Source: Mikrocytos mackini (taxonomy: Eukaryota; Endomyxa; Ascetosporea; Mikrocytida; Mikrocytiidae). Taken from it: 20,447 nt of DNA. The stretch's first letter is position 1, and each line of letters opens with the position of its first letter. The translations under genes were made by a program, and so were the position numbers. The DNA is taken from the NCBI GenBank assembly GCA_030180075.1, contig JASNJN010000153.1, positions 1 through 20,447 on the forward strand, given 5' to 3'. Shown here one piece after another: positions 1-9,260 of the stretch. The notes beneath the pieces were generated by a model. The model was not told the DNA's origin and made no database searches. It saw only the letters and a list, made by a program, of their open reading frames with translations.

Positions 1-640
1 TTAAATCGTTTTGTTTTCAGTTAAAACATTCAGATTTTCTATTTTACTGATAAGAAATTTAAAAAATTCAATATACAACNAGTGTTGTCTTAAACAGGCA
101 AACTAATTATATATTAAATCTGCAAACAAAATTAAAATGATTTTGAAATTTAACTTATATTTAAATTTTTAAGTGCTAAAATTTGATAATACATAAAATT
201 TTAAATTATGAAAATCTTTATTTTACAAGATTAAACAAAATTACAATCAATATTTTTATTATCAACAAATTTTAAAGAAAAAAATCGTGCTGTTAGTAGG
301 TTCTTTAAAAAAATAATTTTTTATAATGGAATTTTTGAAAATATAAAAATTTGAATATATGTAACTTTTAAAAATACAATAAATTTCCATTTACACTTTC
401 TTATAATATGGAGAAATTTTTGTGTATTTTTTAAAAAGTTATTTTTATGTACATGTTAAAATTTTAAATTTCAATTTTATAGAGTATAAAGCATTTAAAA
501 CCAATCTAAACATCATAATCGTTGAATACACTATTAATACACATTTTACAAAAAAAGACGTAGTTCGGTTTAGATTTACAACTTTTTTTTAAATATTTAC
601 TTTTATTTTTTAGTTTTTATTTGTTTAAACGCCAATAGAA
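1..640. other. AT-rich stretch with no gene
   Basis: Very AT-rich sequence with many short A and T runs and one ambiguous base at position 80. No open frame of useful length, no tRNA-like motif and no clear repeat was seen. Confidence 0.6.
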
Positions 641-880
641 TGCTTGCCAGCCCTTCTTTGTGCTTTGTATATCTGCCCCTGTGTTCCTAGTTTACAGGGG
701 CAGTCGGCTGGTCTTACAGCGGCATCTTCCGCTTCTCCTAGGCGGGAATGGTGAGTTGTAAAGGGAAAAGGAGTTGCCCAGGCTCCTAAGTAATAAGGAC
801 AATGTTGGAAATCCCTTTACGCATCCCCAGATCAATATAGCACAAGTGCTACTCCCTGGTGATTTGTATCGTGGATTTCC
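640..880. repeat. GC-richer hairpin-packed block, function unknown
   Basis: This stretch is clearly richer in G and C than its flanks and contains several short hairpins in succession. CTGCCCCTGT (673-682) pairs perfectly with ACAGGGGCAG (694-703). AGCGG (718-722) pairs with CCGCT (729-733), and AGGAG (769-773) with CTCCT (783-787). AGCACAAGTGCT (839-850) is a near-palindrome. The short open frame across it on the minus strand shows no recognisable domain. It could be a short interspersed element or a structured RNA. It lies just upstream of the hAT-1 transposon but outside its inverted ends. Confidence 0.4.
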
Positions 881-964
881 ATTTTTCAAAAGTTAAATTT
901 TCAAAACTAAAGTTTTGTTTACGACCAGGGGCGAGGTCAATACAAATAAACTTCAACAGGTTTG

Positions 965-3134
965 TTTATTATTAGGGACTCCAAAAAAAAGTTATCACCT
1001 ATTTTTTTATATTACGTCTAAAGAAGGCTTAATCAATATATATGTTTTAAAATGAATGCCGGTGGTCTTGTGTTGAATTTAAAATAACTTATTTTGACCT
1101 AAAAGCTTATTATGACTTTTTTGGCAAAAATTTTAACTTTTTAAGAATGAAAAAAGATACACTACAAAAGATAGCAGACGAATGCGACGATGCATTCATA
1201 GAGTTGAATGGTTCGGTGTTGTTTTGTCAAGCATGTAAGACACATATAAATACGGACAAGAAGTCACACCTGACACAACATCTCTCAACAGTAAAACATA
1301 TAGAGAATTCCAACAGCACCAGAACAAGGCAATATATGTTCTCAACAACTAGTGAGTCTATAACAAGCAGATTTAACTTAGATCTTTGTTCTACACTTTT
1401 GAGATGCAATATCCCTATTCACAAGACTACATACTCCCCATTTGTTTCCTTTTTGAAGAAATGGACTGGATATAAGCCCCCAAGCCCAACCACACTATCG
1501 ACTCTATATATTAACCCGCAATACGAAAAGATAATTATTGATATTAGGGATTCTGTTGCAAATAGGAGTGTGTGGTGTAGTTTCGACTTTAGTACAGATA
1601 TTTGTGGAAGGCATGTAGGTCTGTTTATAATTGGGACATTAGATGAACAACCACCACTTGGGCCATATTTGCTCAATGTTGATTTCTTTGAAAAGGTTAA
1701 TTCAGATACTGCTGGCCAATTTATGATGAATAGTTTGGGAATTATATGGCCATCTGGATTGAAGTTTGAAAAGGTAGGGATATTAGTAACAGATGCGGCT
1801 AGTTACATGAAACTCGCATTTACAAAGTTAAAGCCGTTTTATAATAATATGTTGCACATATTATGTGTTTGCCATGCAATTCATAACATCGCAGAAAAAA
1901 TACGAAACCATTTTCCTCAAGTTGACAAGTTTGTGAACCACTACAAGAAAACATTCAAGAAGTCTGTATATAGGAAATCAATATACAAAGAAGTTACCAA
2001 TGATTTAAAATATTGCCCGGAGCCCGTCGTTACACGTTGGGGTACCTGGATTGAGACAGTCACATTCCTGTCAGAGCATTACGATCTTATTAAAGAAGTA
2101 TTCGATCACTTAAGCGAAGAAGGCTCAAGTTCAGTTGAAATTTGCAAAAACATATTAGAAATAAATGAAATTAGAGAAGAAATGGAAACCATAGCTGGTT
2201 ATTGTGGAAGAATACCATATTTTATAAAGGCATTAGAAGAACGGAATCTTGAACTTTCTCGGGCTCTTGAAATAATTTGCGACTTTGAGGAATATTTATT
2301 TGTTATACCACTAGAGTTGGGGAGAATTGTGCGAAATAAATGGCGGGAACTTACGGGTAAAAATTCGGGATTAACACATTTATTAGAAATGTATAGGAAT
2401 AATGAAAACTTAGGATTATATAAAAATGCACCAATTACCAGTTGTGACACAGAGAGATATTTTTCACTCTACAATAATCTTGTTACAAACAAAAGAACTA
2501 AATTATTGGAGTTCAATATTAAAAAATATATGGTCATAATGTGTTACTGGGGTTCATGCGAATAGTATATATTTAAATAAACAATTAAATTGGAACATTG
2601 ATTATTTATATAAACATGTTTAAATTCTGTCAAAAATGTTTTTGAATAATAAAATAATTTGTAAATTTTTTTTTAATTTTATCGCGATTTAAATTTTCAA
2701 GTTTTATCTAATTAGCTCGCCACTTGCAAGAATGTTTATATATGTTTATTTTAATTTTTAGTATTGGGATTATTATGATCCAGAAATAATACGAATAAAT
2801 TACATGATCAATTAAATGAATGTATTTTATTGTTAAAAATTGGACTAAAAGTATTGGAACAAAATACGAAAACCTTGATATATTACAAGTAACTAACAGT
2901 GCTTAGCGATATAATCTTAACATTTTATTTGAATGCTAATTCGAAATTAACTGTATAAGTTTTAGATTCATGGTGACAAAATGTTAATATGCCGTACTGT
3001 GAATTTTAAATACTTCCGTGAACTATATTTTACAATTTTCCACTTATTTAAGCTTATTTGACGAATTATATGCAGCTTATAGGTTAAGCTATTAGCTTAA
3101 AAAAGGTCTTATTTCTAGAGTCTCTGATAATAAA
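965..3134 (+). mobile_element. hAT DNA transposon (hAT-1)
   Basis: The element contains one intact transposase gene and is bracketed by an imperfect 19-bp inverted repeat. The left end (965-983) reads TTTATTATTAGGGACTCCA. The right end (3116-3134), read on the minus strand, is TTTATTATCAGAGACTCTA, with three mismatches. The inner YAGRGACTC part resembles the CAGRG-type termini of hAT elements. No 8-bp target duplication is visible outside either proposed end, so the boundaries are tentative. A diverged copy of the segment just upstream of the transposase occurs at the end of the window. Confidence 0.6.
1147..2565 (+). CDS. hAT-family transposase, intact (hAT-1)
   Basis: This 472-residue protein should bind the transposon ends and catalyse cut-and-paste transposition in the nucleus. 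The N terminus carries a C2H2-like zinc finger (C27, C30, H45, H51) with the sequence KKSHLTQHLS, typical of hAT proteins and their CGGBP1-like relatives. The RNase H-like core follows: a first acidic residue near D147 (FDFSTDICGR), a second in VTDAASYM (D216), then CHAIHNI (242-248) and TRW (296-298). The C-terminal hATC dimerisation region shows SCDTERYFS (432-440) followed by NKR. The start ATG is preceded by an AT-rich leader, and the frame has no lesion. hAT transposase identity is secure; subfamily is not. The intact frame suggests the copy is recent or still functional. Confidence 0.88.
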   Translation: MKKDTLQKIADECDDAFIELNGSVLFCQACKTHINTDKKSHLTQHLSTVKHIENSNSTRTRQYMFSTTSESITSRFNLDLCSTLLRCNIPIHKTTYSPFVSFLKKWTGYKPPSPTTLSTLYINPQYEKIIIDIRDSVANRSVWCSFDFSTDICGRHVGLFIIGTLDEQPPLGPYLLNVDFFEKVNSDTAGQFMMNSLGIIWPSGLKFEKVGILVTDAASYMKLAFTKLKPFYNNMLHILCVCHAIHNIAEKIRNHFPQVDKFVNHYKKTFKKSVYRKSIYKEVTNDLKYCPEPVVTRWGTWIETVTFLSEHYDLIKEVFDHLSEEGSSSVEICKNILEINEIREEMETIAGYCGRIPYFIKALEERNLELSRALEIICDFEEYLFVIPLELGRIVRNKWRELTGKNSGLTHLLEMYRNNENLGLYKNAPITSCDTERYFSLYNNLVTNKRTKLLEFNIKKYMVIMCYWGSCE

Positions 3135-3242
3135 GCAATTTTTTTACTAACCATTATGAACGTGTAAATCTACTGAAATTGAACGTGTAATTAAGTATAT
3201 AATTATAAACATAATCCAAATAATTAAATACTTCTCACATTG
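2566..3242. other. 3' flank of hAT-1 and spacer between the two hAT genes
   Basis: No open frame of note was seen. The stretch contains the proposed right inverted end of hAT-1 (3116-3134) and, beyond it, about 108 bp of AT-rich DNA before the stop codon of the minus-strand hAT-2 gene. No terminus could be identified for hAT-2 here. Confidence 0.5.
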
Positions 3243-4911
3243 TTATCCATGAATAAAATCTTTATTATATTTAATCATCATATCGAACTCTATATTTTCG
3301 TCCTTCAGACATCTTCTGTTGCGCGTTGTGTAGTTCAATAATGAGAATAGTCTCTCAACAGATGCTGAACTAAAATGGATGCATTTAATACTATGAATAT
3401 AATAATCCTTCAATACATTGTAGTTTTCAATGTTAGAAACATAAGAACAGGTAATGTTGGAGGTATGTTGCTTTATCCAAAGTTTCTTTTCTACTTCCAG
3501 CTCGATCTTATTGTAATTATTTCCTGTAGTAATGAGATCGGAATAATTTGCATGTTTAGATGGATTCTTGAAAAACAAAATTATCTTTGCTAATTTAACA
3601 ACGGGCCCTAGTTTTGTGTAGTGCTTCTTCTCTGTCACAACCTGACAAAACTTTTTGAACAGTTTGTTTCTTCTGCATAAGTCGCCTAACTCTGGAATCT
3701 CTAATAACATATTTGGGTCTCGTAGAATCTCTTCAAAACATATTATCTTATTAAAGAATAACTCATTATTCTCTAATATAAATTCTCTTTGTGTGTTCAG
3801 AATTAAATCACTGTAATACTTCGAATATGAAACAACTGTTTCAATGTCTTTGTATAAGTTTGTCCGGTTGAAAAGTTTTGTAATTTGTTCTATCTTTTGT
3901 GTATCTTTTGTAGTTACTTTCTCAAAATAAGTTTTTAACTTTTGAAAGTTTTCAAACACGAAAACTAAAGCAATCATCTTTGTGTGCCAACGTGTTTCAA
4001 TCCAATATAAATCGCCAATTTTTAAATGTAAGTATTGTTCTATGTCTTGTCTATTTTTGTATCCTCTCCCCATATATAAAAATCCTTTTAATAAGGAAAG
4101 TAAATTCTCTATATGAGTAAAAACTGTGAAAAGGCACTTATCGACCAAATTCAAGGTGTGTGCAAGACATCTTAAATGTACGATGTTCGGAGAAATATGC
4201 AACATCAGAAGTTTGTGTAATTTAGTCATTACGGAAGCATTATCACAAATCAAGTCTTTAAAACTATCAACGTCCAAACTAAAGTCTTTGAAGTGTTTGT
4301 TGAACTATCACCAAAATTTGGTCTGCATTGAAAGATAAAGTTGAAATCTTAATTTTAAGTAGAACGGTTTTTTCTCCATTGTAATATAGAATGCCAGTAT
4401 AGTAACGGCCGTGTATGTCGGATGTTTCGTCAACTATTATACTATAGCTCGAAAAATCATTCATGTATTCCCGTATGTTATTTCTGAACCGAGACATTGG
4501 AAACTCAATTTTGGATTTAAATGCTTTTATGGAAGGTAAGTGCTTAATTTTTGATGTCAACTCTAAATTCTCCATAGAAAAAATCTTTGTAACTTTGTAG
4601 TACGGCACGCCTAAGGATAATAAATTGGAATATAATTTGAAGATAGGGGAAAAGGTTGTTGACTCTTCCTCGGGTTTAAACCTTGTTATAAAGCCGTTAT
4701 GTACTTTTCTATTGTGCTTCTGTGTCTCATTGTGTTTCTTTACACTTGAAGAAGTAAATAGTACCTTACACTTGCATTTCACACAGAACACTTCCTCGTG
4801 TGATATTAGTGTTGCACAGGGTATTTCTGGGTGACCTTTTAAACGTATCCAGTTATAGTTGGCGATATACTTCTCAATCGTTTCTGTTTTGGTTATGAAA
4901 TTTTCTACCAT
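3243..4911 (-). pseudogene. hAT-family transposase broken by a frameshift (hAT-2)
   Basis: Two adjacent minus-strand frames encode the two halves of one hAT transposase, about 550 residues in total. The 5' part (4911 down to 4279, real ATG) has a zinc finger (C43, C46, H60, H66) and the first catalytic region VDETSDIHGRY (about 150-160). It ends at a stop at 4279-4281. The rest continues in another frame (about 4290 down to 3243) with LICDNASVM (second acidic residue), CLAHTLNLV, ETRWHTK, and a C-terminal hATC region SASVERLFSLLNY followed by TRNRRCLK. The second frame has no ATG at its beginning and lacks only what the first supplies, so one single-base indel around 4280-4300 is the simplest explanation. 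It is clearly different from hAT-1 in length and motifs. A sequencing error is possible. Confidence 0.82.
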
Positions 4912-5441
4912 TTTTTAAAATCTGATTTAATAAAAAACACATTGGCACACATATTGATGAAATTGCACGTATAATAAGTTTATATCGATACAAAAATGTG
5001 TAAATCAAAACCAAAATTTTTTGTATTCAATATTAGGTTAAAAACATTTTAAACTCTTTGCCAATTTTAAAACATGATTTAATCTATTGATTAGGGTAGC
5101 TATTTATGATACCCATTAACACTATGAGTATTATAAAATATTGCATTATCATCGACGTATATTTTTAAAACGACAGAATAAACCACGGAATCGACCTCCA
5201 AAAAAACACGGAATTTGCCGAATCCTGGTTCCAACATATAGCACGACACTGATTCACTCCTATATGAATTCCAACATTTATCGTAATACAACTTCAGGGA
5301 ATCTGNCAAAANTNAATAAAAATCTATCTTTTCTACCACATATATCTATATATTGTAATTTAGAAAATTACTAAATAAATATTTTGACGTAAGGTTCTAA
5401 AATGACTACAGTCAAACCTCGATAAGATTTACAAAGTCCCG
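4912..5441. other. AT-rich spacer, 5' flank of hAT-2
   Basis: No gene was seen. Short open frames here are interrupted by ambiguous bases at 5306, 5312 and 5314. The last part holds a pogo/Tigger-like terminus abutting the LTR retrotransposon. Confidence 0.5.
5407..5425 (+). repeat. Possible pogo/Tigger-type terminal inverted repeat, single end
   Basis: The sequence TA followed by CAGTCAAACCTCGATAA resembles the termini of pogo/Tigger elements, which begin CAGT and duplicate a TA target. Only one end was found. The LTR retrotransposon begins 18 bp further on, so the rest may have been displaced or lost. Confidence 0.35.
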
Positions 5442-5582
5442 TTGTCAGGAACCTCCTGGTTAAGTAGTTTTTGGAAAATTGATTTTGTCATGATTTTTAA
5501 TATTTTATTTTAATTAAAACTCGTTTGAATTTAAACTCCTTTTTATGAATTTGAATTTGAATTCAAATTCTGATTCATTATA
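5442..5582 (-). repeat. 3' LTR of the Ty3/gypsy element
   Basis: This 141-bp repeat matches 10284-10424 with one difference (CCTCCTGG here, CCTTCTGG there). The core 5443-5577 has TG...CA ends. The integrase frame runs into it and stops at 5543. A purine-rich tract on the sense strand lies immediately before it. Confidence 0.92.
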
Positions 5583-5597
5583 TCCTGCTCTTCTCTC
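5583..5597 (-). promoter_or_regulatory. Probable polypurine tract for plus-strand priming
   Basis: On the sense (minus) strand this reads GAGAGAAGAGCAGGA. It is purine except for one C and sits directly upstream of the 3' LTR, where retrotransposons prime plus-strand synthesis. Function is inferred from position and composition. Confidence 0.55.
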
Positions 5598-6327
5598 AAA
5601 TAAGGTTTCAGATTCTTCACGTTCTCTATCACGTTCCGAAACTCTTCTTTCAATACGACCCTATTCTGATCTATAACCTCTTTAATGAAATAAGATCCTT
5701 TCCATGGGTCTTCAACTTTATCTCTGTTATGTCTCCTTCGATAGGCTAGTTGGCCTTTCTTAAATTTGAAATCAGTTCGTCTTTTATTTGTTTTCGTTTG
5801 ATTCAGCTTTGCTCTCAATTTCTCTTGTTCCTTTCCTTCCTTAACGTTTGTCGTCAAGTCTCGTTTGATTGGGTCTAATCTTGAATGAAGAAACAGTTTT
5901 TCGAATGCTGAGAGTCCGCTTGTTGTATTGGCAACCATGTTTAATCTAGTCCTTATGTGTTTTGTTATTTTATTGAGATCTTCTCCTCTTCTTGTTCTGA
6001 GAACTTGTGCAATTGTTGCGTTAATTCGTTCTGTTGGAGAATTGCAAGTTGGATTATAACTTGAGCAGTAGATGGGTCTTATGCATCTTTGTTCACACAG
6101 ATCTTTCCAGTTTCGTGAAATGTATTGACGTCCTTGGTCGGATAGAATAGCTTGTGGCGCTGGATGGTGCTTTATCCATTGGTCTTCAAACGCTTGACAA
6201 ATATCCGTCCCTCGAGTCGAATATAATACGGCTAATTCAACCCAGCGTGTACAAAGATCCATGAAAGTAATAATGTAAAACTTTCCTTCAGTAGCAGTAG
6301 TTTGGAAGTAATCCGTTTTGATAGGAC

Positions 6328-6721
6328 CAGGGTGGGGTTTAAGACCGTCCATAACCTTTTGTACAGGACAAGTGGTTTAATCCAGGTTTAAACCTGGTTT
6401 AATCCTGTCCAAAACCCTTTTTTCAGGTTACAATATTTCCTAATTTTATGATAGATGTTTAATTTATTAAGAATGTAATATAAAAAATTTTGAGTTTATT
6501 GTTTTTCTGGCGACAAAAAATTAAGCTTTCAGACCAAATATTATGATCATTTGGTGACGATTTTGGAAAAGGTCATTTCACGTTTCAATTTCAGACCCAT
6601 CGAGCCCCTACCAAACAGGAGGTTTAAGACGTCTTTTACGTCCAAAACCTTTTGGACAGGACGGCAAAAACCGGTTTAAACCATGTGGTTTAAACCTCGT
6701 AGTTTAAACCTCCCAACCCTG
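6328..6721 (-). mobile_element. Non-autonomous hAT-type MITE, family A (copy A1)
   Basis: This 394-bp insert begins CAGGGTGGGG and ends CCCAACCCTG, hAT-style termini. It is flanked by a perfect 8-bp duplication GATAGGAC (6320-6327 and 6722-6729). Read on the minus strand, the outer 120 bp carry three GGTTTAAAC-like repeats. It has no coding capacity. It matches copy A2 at 18374-18763, in opposite orientation, across the ends and internally (for example TTTGGTAGGGG). It has split the integrase gene. Confidence 0.93.
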
Positions 6722-6949
6722 GATAGGACCTATTAAGTCTGTTGAGACGTACTCAAATGGTATGTCCTTTACTAAGTTTCCACTTACTTCCCCATATTTC
6801 ACTGATGTAGTTTTTGTCATTTGGCATACATCACAACCCTTTGTAAAATCCGCTATTCTTTGCTTTATTTGGGGAATTGAAATATATCGTTTAATGGAGT
6901 CGTATAGTGTTCTTTCTCCGGGATGCTCTAAGTACAAATGTAGTCTTTC

Positions 6950-7327
6950 TATTAAAGTATTCGCAAACGTTGCGGAATCATTAGTTTATTGTCTGCAGTG
7001 AAAGGCAATTTGTTTCCTTCAATCTCTTTGTATTGGGAAATTTGGTTTGTAGTGGGGGTAGGGCGTTCCTTCTCCTCCTCACTCCAAATACGGGCTATTT
7101 CGCTGTAATTGTAGTTGAAATCTTCTAATGTGGGTCCGATGTGAAAAAGTCTTGAGAGAGTGTCTGCATTACTGTTATTTACTCCCGAAATATGCTTAAG
7201 ATCGAGGTTATACTCCTCTAATTGGAGTTTCCATCTTTCACAACGTTTTGTAAGTTCCTTTTGATAAAGTAAGTTGCGATTATCCGAATAAAGGTGTACT
7301 TCGCTTGAGAAAATGATAGGTTTGAAG
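6950..7327 (-). pseudogene. Ty3/gypsy RNase H remnant (C-terminal part) and linker
   Basis: An open minus-strand frame without its own start begins at about 7326 with FKPIIFSSEVHLYSDN. It continues through RCERWKLQLEEY and HISGVNNSNADTLSR, the end of the RNase H domain, and on to a linker that ends in a frameshift near 6950. The first part of the domain, which should carry the earlier catalytic acidic residues, is absent: the preceding RT frame ends at LLHFPDFNIPE on the other side of the MITE. From the usual family layout some 80 codons appear to be missing (estimate). Confidence 0.75.
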
Positions 7328-7714
7328 CAGAGTTGAGAATTTTGCCTAAATCCAGAACCCGACCCGACCCGCCCCGCCTTCGGGTCGGGCGGGTCGGGCG
7401 GGTCGGGTAGGAAATTTGTAAAAAATTTTCTACCAAAAACTTAATTCCCCAAATTTAATGATATTCAAAAATAACAAATCAAAGCTCAAAAATTATTTTT
7501 TTAAACTTGTTTTCATGTTAGAATCTAATATTAGAGTAAATTAACTATTTAATAAATAAAATTAAGTAAATATCTAGCGTAAATTAGTAAAATAGTGTAT
7601 ATTTTTAAAAGTGCATCCATGTGAGAGTTTTTAGCGTTTTTTTGGCCTTCTTCCGCCCGAACCCGACCCGTTCGGGTCGGATTCGGGCGGTCGGGTCGGA
7701 AATTCTCAACTCTG
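7328..7714 (-). mobile_element. Non-autonomous hAT-type MITE, family B
   Basis: This 387-bp insert has perfect 15-bp terminal inverted repeats, CAGAGTTGAGAATTT at 7328-7342 and its complement at 7700-7714. Just inside each end are GC-rich CCCGA-type subterminal repeats. The left cluster (about 7358-7427) folds back around a TTCG turn, and the right cluster contains CCGACCCG (7663-7670) paired with CGGGTCGG (7673-7680). The centre is AT-rich and non-coding. The flanks (GTTTGAAG and GAATATTA) do not match, so there is no target duplication. RNase H sequence is missing at the junction. Confidence 0.82.
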
Positions 7715-9260
7715 GAATATTAAAGTCGGGGAAGTGCAAAAGTGTCTTTGCCTTAATATCGTCAATAATAGTAGAGAAGAAAAAGGTCTTTTCATCATCC
7801 CATCTCAACTTGTTATCCTTTTTGGTCATATCCGTAAGAAATTGGATCTTCCTACTTAGATCTGGCACAAACGGTCTATACCATTGAAGTAAACCAATAA
7901 TTCGCCTAAGTTGTTTCTTCGAATTAGGTGCTTGAATATCTAAAGTATTAATACGTTGGAGATCTGCACGTATTCCTTCTGAATCGATAACATATCCTAA
8001 ATAAGTAACAGATGGTAAACAGAAGTTAGATTTCTCGTAGTTAACTGAAACGTTATTATCTTTTATAATTCTATAGAACGTTTGTAAATGCGCAAGATGT
8101 TCTTCTTCTGAACAAGAATGTATCAGTAGGTCATCAAGATAACATTTTATAAAGTTATGTTCCGCAAACAAGTCGTGCATGGAACGTTGAAATGTATGAG
8201 GAGCATTACACAAGCCGAAGGGCATTCGTTCGAACTCATTTTGTTGGTTGTCGATACAGAATGCTGTATAAGGTATGTCTGATTCTCTGATTTTGAGTTG
8301 ATAGTATCCTGAGCTTAAATCAACTTGTGAGAAAACGGTGGACCCTCTCAGTTGTCCTAATATTTGTTGTTTTGGGGGAATTGGACAGAACTCTTTTATA
8401 GTCTGATTATTGAGTTTTCGATAATCGATAACCAATCTGATTGCTCCGTTTCGCTTAACTATTGGAAATGCTGGAGAACAGAAAGGACTATCACTTTTCT
8501 TTATGATACCTTGAGTTAAAAGTTTACTAATTTCCCTTTTTGCATCATCCACGATCACCAGTGGAAGAGGGTAAGGTTTTTGAACGAACGGGGTCGTATC
8601 ATGTAGATATATTCGATGTTCTCGATTCGAGATTGTTCCCAGTGAAGGATTCGTTAACTTAGACTTCCGAACTAGTTTGTTAATCAACCAGCTAGCCTCT
8701 TCTTTGTGTTTATCGGGCTGTATGCTTGAGATTTTGGTTTTACGAATTAAGTTCTTATCTGTCTGTTCTTTGAAGACTTCCTTCGTACTTGGAAACTCGT
8801 AGTACTTCCCTTCGAACGCTATTGTTTGATTACAGAAATCAATGATTTCGCCTTGATTGTTCATGAACTGTCTTCCTAAATAACAGTCGATCGATGAGTT
8901 TGGGAGAATGTAGAAAGTGTCTTTGTATTCGACGTTTTCGTCTCCTTCTATGTAGAAACTCAGTTTGGTCTTGAAGGTAATTTCTTCTTGAATACCGTTC
9001 GCTAAGATAACCTGTTTGGGAGGAATGGATTGTAGTTGTGCGCGTATCGCCTTGCTGAAGTCTGCACTAATGAAGTTCTCACAACTCCCTGTATCTAGGA
9101 GTGCTTTACCATGTCTATAGTTGGCGAGAATGTTGATCTCTAAAGAAGTGTGAGTCGGAGCTCTTTCTTTGATGGCCAGTACGGATTTGTCAGACGTTAG
9201 TGGAGAAAGCTGAGCTTCGTTCTTTGGTGCGTCGCTTCCTTTGGTAATGATGGCGGCGTT
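7715..9260 (-). pseudogene. Ty3/gypsy pol: aspartic protease and reverse transcriptase
   Basis: This frame is open from just after a TAA at 9261-9263 and is in the same frame as the downstream part of gag. The protease shows the active-site motif LLDTGS near 9085-9097 and CYLGRQFM towards its end. The reverse transcriptase follows: FCSPAFPIVKRNGAIRLVID, the FERMPFGLCNAPHTFQR motif, the catalytic YLDD at 8130-8141, and LGYVIDSEGI. After LLHFPDFNIPE the frame enters MITE B and stops at 7605. An ATG at 8864 lies inside pol and is not the real beginning. The enzyme would copy the element's RNA into DNA in virus-like particles. The protease and polymerase domains look intact. Confidence 0.9.

Larger units (their letters stand above)
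5543..6952 (-). pseudogene. Ty3/gypsy integrase, split by a MITE
   Basis: The integrase would insert retrotransposon cDNA into chromosomes. The N-terminal part (from about 6952) has a zinc-binding H2C2 domain with EHPGERTLYDSI and CDVCQ, followed by VSTDLIGPI, which should carry the first catalytic aspartate. The MITE then interrupts the frame. After it come FMDLCTRWVE, the second aspartate in ILSDQGRQY and the glutamate in SPTERINA, then a basic C-terminal domain ending inside the 3' LTR. Insert plus target duplication is 402 bp, a multiple of three, so both halves are in the same frame, but the insert carries stops. Upstream, the frame is shifted relative to RNase H near 6950. The family assignment is secure. 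Confidence 0.88.

Noticed and set aside
673-703. CRISPR-like or terminator interpretation of the 10-bp hairpin
   Set aside because: It is a single hairpin with no repeat series; bacterial-type features are not expected next to these eukaryotic genes.
926-2726. CAGGGGCGAGG (from 926) and CTCGCCACTTG (to about 2726) as hAT-1 ends
   Set aside because: Only a 6-bp core matches, the flanks show no 8-bp duplication, and the pair at 965-983 and 3116-3134 fits better.
965-3134. TTTATTAT and ATAATAAA as an 8-bp target duplication of hAT-1
   Set aside because: They are reverse complements, not direct repeats, so they extend the inverted repeat instead of forming a duplication.
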